64,000 nucleotides of DNA from Shimia sp047124445 (GTDB taxonomy: Bacteria > Pseudomonadota > Alphaproteobacteria > Rhodobacterales > Rhodobacteraceae). Under the pieces are notes generated by a model, which searched no databases, was not told the origin of the DNA, and saw nothing but the letters and a program-made list of their open reading frames with translations. The position numbers and the translations under genes are program-made. The stretch lies in contig NZ_CP138921.1 of assembly GCF_047124445.1 (NCBI RefSeq), positions 3,472,001-3,536,000 on the forward strand. Direction: 5' to 3'. This document shows positions 34,149 to 41,314 of this stretch, piece by piece (within the stretch, counting starts at the first letter, position 1; the number at the start of each line of letters is the position of its first letter).

Positions 34149-34466
34149 CTAGTGTCCCCTTGCATCCACTTCATCAGCGAACTGCTTAGAGGCAGCCTCG
34201 ATCAAATTCGCCAATGATCTGGCAGTCGTGGGTGGCATCGCCTTCTTATTCTTGAAGGCAATTTGGAGATTGCCTACCCCAGTGAATTTTGACGGCTCTT
34301 CTTCTAACCAAGCGCATACTTTTTCAAGAGTTCCGACATCGGGCACATGCCCTTTTTCTATCCTTGAAAGGGTCGAGGGGCTGATTCCAATTTCCTTCGC
34401 CGCCGCCCTGACGCCCTGGTTTCCACGCTTTCGACTGAGTAGCGCACCCAAATCACCTACATCCAT
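34149..34466 (-). CDS. HTH (Xre) transcriptional regulator (CapH-like)
   Basis: 105 residues from ATG 34466, preceded by GGGAGAACAGCC; the frame is open to 34580, where codons would add a CxxC-like stretch of doubtful reality. The helix-turn-helix is VRAAAKEIGISPSTLSRIEKGHVPDVGTLEKVCAWLEEEP (about 17-56), followed by a linker and a C-terminal helix that might be the oligomerisation part cut by the peptidase. It is co-transcribed with the ImmA/IrrE gene and divergent from the CBASS cyclase, with inverted repeats in the shared promoter. It probably represses both operons. Confidence 0.85.
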   Translation of the reverse strand: MDVGDLGALLSRKRGNQGVRAAAKEIGISPSTLSRIEKGHVPDVGTLEKVCAWLEEEPSKFTGVGNLQIAFKNKKAMPPTTARSLANLIEAASKQFADEVDARGH

Positions 34467-34500
34467 GGCTGTTCTCCCAAGTGTGCCATAGATTGGAATT

Positions 34501-34560
34501 AGTGTTTCACACACTGGACAGATTGTTTCCGTCTCGTTACCGTCCAACCTATGAAACACT
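34501..34560. promoter_or_regulatory. Inverted AGTGTTTCA/TGAAACACT pair between regulator and CBASS operon
   Basis: AGTGTTTCA at 34501-34509 and its exact complement TGAAACACT at 34552-34560, 42 bases apart, in the divergent promoter region. The left copy is also part of AGTGT-TTCAC-ACACT (34501-34515), a 5-bp palindrome. Likely operator of the HTH repressor for both directions. Confidence 0.6.
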
Positions 34561-34617
34561 TGAATCACGTTGTGGGACACTCGTCAACTGCGACGAATCG
34601 GAACAATGAGGCCGAGC

Positions 34618-35865
34618 ATGAACAAACACCTGGGGACACCCGCCTTACCGTGGGACAGCATTTCTGAACAAATGTTGGCTGCGGTCGCCATCAAAATTGA
34701 ACTTCCTCCGAGCATGCATGCGCTGTTATCGGAACGGAAAGCTGCCATTGAGAAACACCTTGAAAGAGATGGAAGCCCGCTCAAAGGGAAGGTTCGCCTT
34801 TTTTATCAGCAGGGGTCAGTCGCCATTGGTGCGACCATTCGGGCAAAGTTCAGGTTCGAGGGGTTTGACATCGACATTATTGTCGAACTCATGACCTCGG
34901 GCATGACCCCGTGGCAGGCTTTGGAGCTTCTCTACGAGGCGATGCGAGGTCAGCCAGGTTCACGTTACTATAACATGACTGAACGTCAGTCACGTTGCGT
35001 GACAGTCCACTATGCGGATGGGATGCATCTCGATTTATCGCCTGCGGAACTAATTGATGAATGGGACGCGCGCCGGAGTTACATCTACCACTCGAAGCCA
35101 GAAGAACCTCGAGACAAAGACCACAGAGTTTTAACCAACAGTTTCGGGTTCGCGGATGAATACAACACAACATGCCCGGTCGATCTGTCTTTCCAAAGGG
35201 AATATGCCCGTCGCGCTCTAAAGGCTGATCGTGGCCTGGTAGTTATGCAGAAGGATGCAGAATCGCTACCGGTGCCGGAGCATTCAACCGTCGTGGGTGG
35301 CAAATCCGCGGTAACAGTGGCGCTTCAACTTATCAAAAGGAACCGTAACATCCGGTGGGCCAGCCGAGACGGGCGAATGCCAGCATCCGTGATGTTGAGT
35401 TGTTTAACGCTGGAGGTCGCCGGAGCAGGGCGCACTATTGGTCAGAATCTTAAGATTATCTCCCAACACATTCTTGATCGCCTGCAGTGTGCCAGGAATC
35501 AGGGAACGCTAATTCAAGTCGAGAACCCGAGATGCCCGGGCGATATGTTTACCGACCGATGGCCGGAGAACTATGCCGCTCAGGACACGATGATTGCAGA
35601 CATGCGTTTGTTTATGGGCCAACTTGACGTGCTTCTAGATGATCGACAGTCCCTTCGAGACCGCCGTGACACGCTTAAAGCAATGTTTGGCGAAGATGTC
35701 GGACAGTCGGTTGTGGACGATTTGGAGCAGGAAGTTGGTGAGGCCATTCGTTCCGGTCGACACGGCTTCGGTGCCCTTGGTGGTTTGGCTGTGAGCCCAG
35801 CTATGACCAAGGCCAAACCTGTTGTAACCCCCTCTACTTTCTATGGCACCAGGTGGAAACCCTGA
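34618..35865 (+). CDS. cdn: CBASS CD-NTase (cGAS/DncV-like nucleotidyltransferase)
   Basis: 415 residues from ATG 34618 (TGAGGCCGAGC upstream; 34606 is an alternative). The nucleotidyltransferase core has YQQGSVAIGATIR (G66, S67), GFDIDIIVEL (D84, D86) and a third aspartate in MHLDLSPAEL (D139), the SMODS/CD-NTase layout. A helical C-terminal domain follows. The last residues are FYGTRWKP, with a Gly-410 near the end. CD-NTases make cyclic di- or trinucleotides on phage infection. The downstream E2 and patatin genes make this a short type II CBASS; the exact product (for example cGAMP) is not given by sequence. Confidence 0.92.
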   Translation: MNKHLGTPALPWDSISEQMLAAVAIKIELPPSMHALLSERKAAIEKHLERDGSPLKGKVRLFYQQGSVAIGATIRAKFRFEGFDIDIIVELMTSGMTPWQALELLYEAMRGQPGSRYYNMTERQSRCVTVHYADGMHLDLSPAELIDEWDARRSYIYHSKPEEPRDKDHRVLTNSFGFADEYNTTCPVDLSFQREYARRALKADRGLVVMQKDAESLPVPEHSTVVGGKSAVTVALQLIKRNRNIRWASRDGRMPASVMLSCLTLEVAGAGRTIGQNLKIISQHILDRLQCARNQGTLIQVENPRCPGDMFTDRWPENYAAQDTMIADMRLFMGQLDVLLDDRQSLRDRRDTLKAMFGEDVGQSVVDDLEQEVGEAIRSGRHGFGALGGLAVSPAMTKAKPVVTPSTFYGTRWKP

Positions 35866-36341
35866 TGAAGTCGTTGTTGGCGCAGGTGAACGCGATGCAT
35901 AGGGATTGGCCGCACTTCCAGGCGTCTTTGGGTATTGGGCCGCAATCCGTAATCTGGTTCGGCAACTTGAAAGGGCTCGAGCGGCAATTTCACGTCAGCA
36001 TTGAGTACGGTCTTCCCATGAAGGGACGACACGATCAACACCGCCTCATGCCCGTAGTTCGTGTCTTAAGACCGTCGTTGATTCCGAACTGGGATGCCGA
36101 GGATGAGTCGCCCCTACCCCATGTCTATTTTGAACGCCCTGACATCAGACTGTCGCCACTGTGTCTATTCGATCCGAAAGAAGATGAGTGGGCCCCTTCT
36201 ATGCTCATTAGCAGAACGACCGTTGGCTGGGCGATCCGATGGCTTGCCGCCTACGAATTTTGGGAGATGACTGGTCGATGGATCGGCGGTGGGCGACACG
36301 ACGACGAGAGAACCGACAGAGGTGAAGACTATGCCGCGTGA
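35865..36341 (+). CDS. Prokaryotic E2-like CBASS protein (stand-alone)
   Basis: 158 residues from ATG 35865, which shares one base with the cyclase stop and has AGGTGG upstream; GTG 35853 is an alternative. The motif LSPLCLFDPKEDEW (Cys100) and the end WLAAYEFWEMTGRWIGGGRHD (GGG 141-143, His145) match the prokaryotic E2 family in which the cysteine forms a thioester. No E1 or JAB peptidase gene is present. Stand-alone E2 proteins of CBASS from Serratia have been shown to process and conjugate the cyclase C-terminus and so control activity. It overlaps capV by 11 bases. Confidence 0.82.
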   Translation: MKSLLAQVNAMHRDWPHFQASLGIGPQSVIWFGNLKGLERQFHVSIEYGLPMKGRHDQHRLMPVVRVLRPSLIPNWDAEDESPLPHVYFERPDIRLSPLCLFDPKEDEWAPSMLISRTTVGWAIRWLAAYEFWEMTGRWIGGGRHDDERTDRGEDYAA

Positions 36342-37368
36342 CAACGACTACGATCATTCTGTCCCTCGCCGCTCAGACGGGACTAGGCAGTCTCTAAGAC
36401 CGGTTCAGTCATGGCCATCTGAAAAGCCGTTCAAGATACTGTCCATCGATGGCGGCGGCATCTTAGGTATTCTTCCCTGCATGGTCTTGGCCGAAATCGA
36501 AAAACGATTCCTAGATGGCCAGCCCATCGGAGAGCATTTCGACATGGTCGTCGGCACTTCTACCGGTGGGATCATTGCTTTGGGCCTGGGACAGGGAAAG
36601 TCAGCCCAGGAAATCTCCAAGCTATATATCGAGCGCGGAAAGTACATATTCCCGGGTGGGCGTCTAAAAAGGTGGCTCCGAGGTTGGGCGGGCTGGGCGA
36701 TCACGCCATACAACCGCAGCAATCTAGAAAGAGAACTTCGCCGAGAATTCAGTGATGGGCTGCTCGGGTCTTCGAACATACCAACCTGCGTTCCGTCCTT
36801 TGAAGGCCGTTATGGTGAACCGTATGTCTTTAAGACCCCCCACCACCCCGACTACAAGAAAGACCAGTATGAACGCCTTGTTGATGTTGGGATTTCGACA
36901 GCAGCGGCCCCCACTTACTTTGCAGCGGCGCAGAGAAACGGGCACACTTTTGCCGACGGGGGTATCTGGGCCAACAATCCAGCCATGATAGGTGTAGTGG
37001 ACGCTATGACTTGTTATGATATCGATCGAACCCAGATCAGGCTTCTGAGCCTGGGTTGTGGCCAAGAAAGCTATCGGATGCGGTGGTGGCATCGCATCGG
37101 AGGGCGACTTGTTTGGGCGAGTCTCTTTGTCTCTTCGGCAACGCGGGCTCAATCTCATAATGCTCTGGGGCAAGCTGGGTTGATGATCGGTCGCCCCAAT
37201 ATGGTCCGCCTCGACGCCCCTGAGGTAGCAATCCGCATCGGAATGGATAATGTGGACCGGGCTTTGGCCGAAATGCCTCCTATTGCGAGATCGCTTGTCG
37301 AAGGCGCGGGACACAGGATCAACGAGATGTTTCTCTGTCCAGAACAAGTTGAAGAAGCAATCCTCTGA
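36331..37368 (+). CDS. capV: CBASS effector patatin-like phospholipase
   Basis: 345 residues from ATG 36331 (AGAGGTGAAGACT upstream). The patatin motifs are complete: oxyanion DGGGILGILP (41-43 GGG), nucleophile GTSTGG (Ser77) and FADGGIWANNPA (Asp209). CapV-type effectors are activated by the cyclic nucleotide and degrade membrane phospholipids, killing the infected cell. The gene is the third in the operon and the start lies inside the E2 gene. GC content is low. The downstream 113 bp (37369-37482) carries no gene. Confidence 0.92.
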   Translation: MPRDNDYDHSVPRRSDGTRQSLRPVQSWPSEKPFKILSIDGGGILGILPCMVLAEIEKRFLDGQPIGEHFDMVVGTSTGGIIALGLGQGKSAQEISKLYIERGKYIFPGGRLKRWLRGWAGWAITPYNRSNLERELRREFSDGLLGSSNIPTCVPSFEGRYGEPYVFKTPHHPDYKKDQYERLVDVGISTAAAPTYFAAAQRNGHTFADGGIWANNPAMIGVVDAMTCYDIDRTQIRLLSLGCGQESYRMRWWHRIGGRLVWASLFVSSATRAQSHNALGQAGLMIGRPNMVRLDAPEVAIRIGMDNVDRALAEMPPIARSLVEGAGHRINEMFLCPEQVEEAIL

Positions 37369-37482
37369 GACCCACAATGGAAACCTGAAGTCATTCAAGT
37401 CAGGTACTAATGCAGCTTGGAGAACTTCATCTAGAATTAGAGATTGAAGCTCGGCGAGATTGTGTGGATCCGTTGTGGGTGG

Positions 37483-38559
37483 TCACTCCACAAAATCAAA
37501 GAACTCTCGGTAACGACCAAACGGAAATTCTAGATACCCCTGATCACACGAATAAGGGCTGCTTGCCGGTATAGTGGAGCATTGAATAGCGAGATACTCC
37601 ATGAACATGTACTTTTCGATGATATGGTTTGACTTTACTTTGGCGTTCTTCCGCAGCCACTGTTTCCACCTCAGAGAAATCCAGAGTTCCATCAGTTTTC
37701 CACGAGGATATAGCCTGCGCTCAACTAAGTGCTTGTGGTTCCGGTAACCTGCAAAGAGCGGCGGGAGATGTGGTATGATATCGAGTTGCAGATCCCGCGC
37801 TTGCACGGGCAACCCGCTTGGATACCACGATGTTTTGCTGAGTGTTCTGGGGGCACCGTAAACGAAAGTCCCCTTGATGGAACATGGTGACAGCCCAATC
37901 GCGCACGGGTCGAGGAGAGAGGCGATGGCGCCACCTAACGAGTGTCCTGAAAGGTAAACAACGCATTTTGAGCGTTCCTTTTTCCCGTTGAACTTGGTTT
38001 TGAAGAACTTGCAAATTTCTAATTCGAGCTTTTTGGTTTCGACCCAAAAACCTCGGTGGTACTCCCCCTTAGCCTCTTGGAGTTTCAGAGCACACAAGTT
38101 TGACAACCATTCATACATGTAGCTAGTCCCCCGAACTCCAATCAGGAAGACATTATTCACTCTGATCACGAGTGCCAGTGAAGCATCAGTTGCGATGATA
38201 TCGATCTCCAACTCTTCGCCCTCATCTTCTCCGTTGGGATTTCCGATGACACGCGCGATGTCGACGGAGCCGTGTCGGAGGAGGTGCTGGAAAGCTTCGC
38301 AGGGTATGATGGTTGCCCGCTCAATGTCATTTGTCTCACCGTCCGTCGTTACACAGTACGGAAAGAATGCAAGCAGAGAACCTGCTGATGCCGCAAAGCT
38401 CTCAGGGGGCAAGGGGGCTAAATCAAACATTGCTTGATTGAACCATCCCGCATGCTTAACCGCAGACCAGAAAGGTTTTGAGAACTCATGCAGAGCGTCG
38501 TAAACGGGCGGGCGATTGTTCAATCTATCATTCTCAATTTTTTGAATGCAATGGAGCAA
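37483..38559 (-). CDS. Class 3 lipase family protein
   Basis: 358 residues from a TTG at 38559 with no clear ribosome site; the true start may be later. The alpha/beta hydrolase parts are LIGVRGTSYMYEWL (RGT motif, about 143-145), VVYLSGHSLGGAIASLL (Ser207), DLQLDIIPHLP (Asp260) and NHIIEKYMFMEYL (His312), a complete catalytic triad of the fungal lipase-like family (PF01764). No signal peptide is seen, so it would work inside the cell. It is convergent with capV, 114 bp away. It may be a defence effector that also attacks membranes or an unrelated cargo gene. Confidence 0.8.
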   Translation of the reverse strand: MLHCIQKIENDRLNNRPPVYDALHEFSKPFWSAVKHAGWFNQAMFDLAPLPPESFAASAGSLLAFFPYCVTTDGETNDIERATIIPCEAFQHLLRHGSVDIARVIGNPNGEDEGEELEIDIIATDASLALVIRVNNVFLIGVRGTSYMYEWLSNLCALKLQEAKGEYHRGFWVETKKLELEICKFFKTKFNGKKERSKCVVYLSGHSLGGAIASLLDPCAIGLSPCSIKGTFVYGAPRTLSKTSWYPSGLPVQARDLQLDIIPHLPPLFAGYRNHKHLVERRLYPRGKLMELWISLRWKQWLRKNAKVKSNHIIEKYMFMEYLAIQCSTIPASSPYSCDQGYLEFPFGRYREFFDFVE

Positions 38560-38686
38560 TTATTTATTGCCGTGTCCGTTTCTTGGGTCAACTGAGCAGG
38601 TGCGATCCTACGACCAGAGTTTTTTCCAATTAAGGTGTCTCACAAAGGACGTCTTCAGAGAGACCGCGCGTCAGGTGTTTAATTCG

Positions 38687-38751
38687 GTATCAAAATTGCC
38701 GAATCAGTATCCTATTGATACGATCTCACAAAGTTCAGACGGCAGTGATAC
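38687..38751. repeat. Four GTATC/GATAC elements upstream of the serine recombinase
   Basis: GTATCA (38687), AGTATC (38706), TGATAC (38716) and TGATAC (38746) crowd 65 bp directly upstream of the recombinase start. The arrangement could be a res-like crossover or operator site. The remaining bases of 38560-38763 hold no gene that I can support. Confidence 0.35.
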
Positions 38752-38763
38752 TGGAGGTGGCAC

Positions 38764-39369
38764 TTGGAGAAATGGGGGTATGTACGGGTTTCGGTAAACC
38801 GAATCGAACAGGCAGCCGGTTGGGATGAGCAGCTTGCGAAACTGAGGGAACTAGGCTGCTCGCGTTATTTCTACGAAGAGGCATCAACAAGAGGAAACCG
38901 GCCCGAGTTTAGCCGGATGCTTGACGAAGCGAACACGTGTGCCAAAGGAGGCCGTCGAATATGTCTGGTCGCAGGAAAAATGGACCGTGCGTTCCGTGAC
39001 CTTGCTGCTGCCGATGAGGCAATCACACGACCCAAAAACTCAGATGTAATTTGGTTGCTCCCAGATTTGTCACCGCATCCTCTCGACCCGAACGATCCGA
39101 CCCAGATGCTGCTTGTTCGCATGATGGGAGCCGTCGCTCAGTTTGAAAGGGATCGTCTCGGGGAACGCCGAGCATATGGGATCGCCCGTGCCAAGAAAGA
39201 AGGCAAATACAAGGGGCGAAAACCCACGGCTCGGCTGAAGACACCTGAAGTGCTGAAGCTGAAACAGCGAGGTTTCAAACCTGATGAAATCGCAAAACAA
39301 CTTGGTCTCGGCAGAGCATCCGTGTTTCGCATTCTACGTGATCACAGGCAGAAGATTGCGACACGTTAA
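38764..39369 (+). CDS. Serine recombinase (resolvase/invertase family)
   Basis: 201 residues from TTG 38764, well supported by CTGGAGGTGGCAC upstream. The catalytic domain starts GYVRVSVNRIEQ (Ser10) and continues with LVAGKMDRAFRDLAAADEAI and MMGAVAQFERDRLGERRAYGIARAKKEGKYKGRKP, the E-helix region; a C-terminal helix-turn-helix reads GFKPDEIAKQLGLGRASVFRIL. It is a full small serine recombinase (Tn3 resolvase/Hin size). It may resolve dimers or invert a segment of the island. Its 3' end overlaps the small gene on the other strand by four bases. Confidence 0.92.
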   Translation: MEKWGYVRVSVNRIEQAAGWDEQLAKLRELGCSRYFYEEASTRGNRPEFSRMLDEANTCAKGGRRICLVAGKMDRAFRDLAAADEAITRPKNSDVIWLLPDLSPHPLDPNDPTQMLLVRMMGAVAQFERDRLGERRAYGIARAKKEGKYKGRKPTARLKTPEVLKLKQRGFKPDEIAKQLGLGRASVFRILRDHRQKIATR

Positions 39370-39530
39370 CCGTTCGCAGACCTGCATCTTGTTTGAGGTT
39401 CATCTCTGAGCAGTGTCTCAAAATCAAAGGTAACATTATCCATTTCAGATGCCTCTTGCAGCAGCGCCGCTGCTTTTGGACTTATACGTTCGATAAGCGG
39501 CCAAGTACGTGTGTTTTGGGTATTGGTCAT
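39366..39530 (-). CDS. Small hypothetical protein (54 aa)
   Basis: Reverse-strand ATG 39530 has GGAGTGAATTTCT directly upstream, a good ribosome site, and the frame gives 54 residues beginning MTNTQNTRTWPLIERISPK and ending in a TAA shared with the recombinase stop (GTTAAC). The middle, AAALLQEASEMDNVTFDFETLLRD, looks like an amphipathic helix. I recognise no family. It is tail-to-tail with the recombinase and could be an accessory protein. It is too short for usual ORF cut-offs. Confidence 0.5.
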   Translation of the reverse strand: MTNTQNTRTWPLIERISPKAAALLQEASEMDNVTFDFETLLRDEPQTRCRSANG

Positions 39531-39542
39531 AGAAATTCACTC

Positions 39543-39562
39543 CTTTGGTTTATTTACCAAAG
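39543..39562. promoter_or_regulatory. Hairpin upstream of the 54-aa gene
   Basis: CTTTGGT (39543-39549), loop TTATTT, ACCAAAG (39556-39562), immediately next to the ribosome site of the 54-residue gene. It could be an operator or a translational control stem. The rest of 39531-39682 has no gene. Confidence 0.4.
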
Positions 39563-39682
39563 AATGAGTCAGTGAACGGTGTGATTAAGCCGATCAGCTT
39601 GATTGAACTGTAGAACTATGGGCGAAGTCTTGGAGGCGAGGCCAGTTTGACCATAAGAACCGATGGGGCCGTATGGCGAATA

Positions 39683-40807
39683 CTAGGGTGGTTTCAAGCT
39701 GTGCCGGTTCTCGTTTAGATAGCACCTGACTAGCATGCTGAGGCACCATGTTTTGCTGGGATTAGTGCATTCAAGAACAAGTACACAGTTACCCCATAAT
39801 AGAACTAGTATCCTTGATGAAAGAGCACGACCTTGGGGCTCGGAAACACGCCTCGCCTGCACTCTGTAATTGTCACACGGAATGCTATTTGCGTCTTTCG
39901 TCTGAAGGCTTTGATTTTGCTCAGTGGAGCTATTCTGTCTGCGATAGCCAAAGGTCCAGCGCCTTGACTGTCTCGGCCAGTTTTGCCTGAACTTTGCAAG
40001 GGCTTCAAAAACAGAAACATTGTCAAACTCGGGGTCGGCATCTGGAAAGTTTAGCTCAGTCTTCTCCATCGAGGCGTATTCTCCGTACCCGACTAGCCCA
40101 CCAGTTTCCTGTCCCTGATCATCGACGGATATCGGAATATGGCGGCTGACGCACACTTGCTTCGGGCCGGGAAAAGATTTCCGTAGAACCTTCGCGATGT
40201 CGCTGGCTCGGAGAAATGGGTGATGAATAAACCCATGCGCGTGGAACATCAGACCTACGGGGGCATTGGGTGGGTTCCCCCACTCGTCACCCAAGAGTTC
40301 AGGGGCGACAGCCGTTACAGGTTTGGCTACGACATCAAATTGAAATCGAGCAACAATATCGGGCAACTCACGCTTTGCCAGACGGGAAAGCCTGCCACGT
40401 ATTTTCTTCGCCATTTCTGTGCCGCTGCTATTCAACGGGATCATTGCGAGATTGATTGTGAATGGGAACACCGTGTCTAGAGGCTGATTTCGGAACGGTT
40501 CAGCTAGCCAGCCGCCACCTCTCGCCCGAAAGTTGCGATCACCGCCCCGGCCAATGCCTTTTCGGACAGTCCGTCCTCCCTTTGAGGAAACAGGAGCAGA
40601 TTTTCGGTATTTGGCTTTGGTTGCAGAACATGCTTCACAGTACGCTTGGTTGCACGGTCGATAGGGCGAGCAGTTTCTTATTCTGCTCCACAAGGTTTGT
40701 AGCTCCTCCACATCGCGCAGGACTTCGCGGCTTGCACGGCGCTTGGCAGGCATGTTGCCCGTGTTGCGAAGCATCGCGTTCAGCCGCCTTCGTTTCTGTC
40801 CTCTCAA
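39683..40807 (-). CDS. Putative HUH-type replication/relaxase-like protein with cysteine cluster
   Basis: 374 residues from a TTG at 40807; ATG 40774 or 40753 are alternatives. No clear family, but an HUH-endonuclease layout can be read: FPFTINLAMIP (about 115-123, motif 1 type), MFHAHGFIHHP (HxH at 189/191, motif 2) and GYGEYASMEK (Tyr241, Tyr244, Lys249, motif 3 type). A cysteine cluster with C46, C52, C57 and C60 near the N-terminus may bind zinc. The last 80 residues look unstructured and could reflect a frameshift. Such a protein could nick DNA for rolling-circle replication or transfer of the island. Confidence 0.5.
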   Translation of the reverse strand: MRGQKRRRLNAMLRNTGNMPAKRRASREVLRDVEELQTLWSRIRNCSPYRPCNQAYCEACSATKAKYRKSAPVSSKGGRTVRKGIGRGGDRNFRARGGGWLAEPFRNQPLDTVFPFTINLAMIPLNSSGTEMAKKIRGRLSRLAKRELPDIVARFQFDVVAKPVTAVAPELLGDEWGNPPNAPVGLMFHAHGFIHHPFLRASDIAKVLRKSFPGPKQVCVSRHIPISVDDQGQETGGLVGYGEYASMEKTELNFPDADPEFDNVSVFEALAKFRQNWPRQSRRWTFGYRRQNSSTEQNQSLQTKDANSIPCDNYRVQARRVSEPQGRALSSRILVLLWGNCVLVLECTNPSKTWCLSMLVRCYLNENRHSLKPP

Positions 40808-40938
40808 TGTCCGACCTCACTAAATTGGTCGGGTATTTAGGGGGACAACTGTCGGACGCGCCGAGGTTCTGGAGATGACGTTTCAAACCCCGTCCTACAA
40901 TCGGCTTCCGGGCATAAATACTTTCAGGAGGACAACCG

Positions 40939-41109
40939 ATGAGAAGACAAAAAGTTTCGTTTCGCCAAGTTGATGAGGAGGTAATGGAAATGCTCGCAGA
41001 ACTACGTGAACAAGAGCGCCGATACACAGGTGCCATCCTTGGGGACGCCGTTAGAGAGTACTGGGAGGCAACCTTCTGCGAAGACCCGGATCAAACCCCA
41101 ATTAGATGA
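40939..41109 (+). CDS. Small ribbon-helix-helix-type DNA-binding protein (56 aa)
   Basis: ATG 40939 follows a textbook CAGGAGGACAACCG. The 56 residues begin MRRQKVSFRQVDEEVMEMLA and continue with a helix ending in GAILGDAVREYWEA, the pattern of CopG/Arc/MobC-type ribbon-helix-helix proteins (a strand of alternating residues, two helices). It is divergent from the HUH-like gene and could be its repressor or a mobilisation accessory factor. The remaining 41110-41298 before attR has no gene. Confidence 0.65.
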   Translation: MRRQKVSFRQVDEEVMEMLAELREQERRYTGAILGDAVREYWEATFCEDPDQTPIR

Positions 41110-41298
41110 AGTGAGCCAATGTTGGAGAACCAAGCTGCCGCATGGGGCAGCGCGTCACTTGAAGTTCCGTTGGCTCATTGTCCTTCCGGAAAGAGAAACG
41201 AGCTTGCGAGTGTTTCGGACAGATGCCCCCAAGTGCCTTCATTCCGTACGGGTCACACACGTATGACTTTTCCTTTTGTTTTCAGTGTGCATGAGTAC

Positions 41299-41314
41299 CC
41301 TGCCGGGGTCGCCA
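41299..41314 (+). repeat. attR, copy of the tRNA-Arg 3' end
   Basis: CCTGCCGGGGTCGCCA, identical to 30392-30407, in non-tRNA context. It marks the right edge of the island. Confidence 0.88.

Larger units (their letters stand above)
30392..41314. mobile_element. Integrated genomic island in tRNA-Arg carrying a CBASS system
   Basis: About 10.9 kb between perfect 16-bp direct repeats, with a tyrosine integrase and an Xis-like gene just inside the tRNA end. The tRNA is left intact, as usual when an integrase uses the tRNA 3' end. The GC content of the genes inside is visibly lower than the backbone. Cargo: HTH/ImmA-IrrE regulators, an HExxH protein, CBASS (cyclase, E2, CapV), a class 3 lipase. 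Mobility-type genes: serine recombinase, putative HUH protein, RHH protein. No phage structural genes are seen. Confidence 0.88.

Noticed and set aside
34467..34580. Longer N-terminus for the HTH regulator with a CxxC pair
   Set aside because: It overlaps the inverted-repeat operator region, and ATG 34466 has a good GGGAG site. A zinc ribbon remains possible but is not supported.
34618..35865. Reading of the nucleotidyltransferase as a toxin of a toxin-antitoxin pair
   Set aside because: Length, the third aspartate, and the overlapping E2 and patatin genes fit CBASS far better than a MenT/AbiEii type.
40635..41036. 133-codon reverse frame at the right end of the island
   Set aside because: Overlaps two better-supported genes on either strand and has no start signal or family.
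30408..41298. Prophage identity for the island
   Set aside because: No capsid, terminase, portal or lysis gene seen; integrase and Xis alone do not make a prophage.
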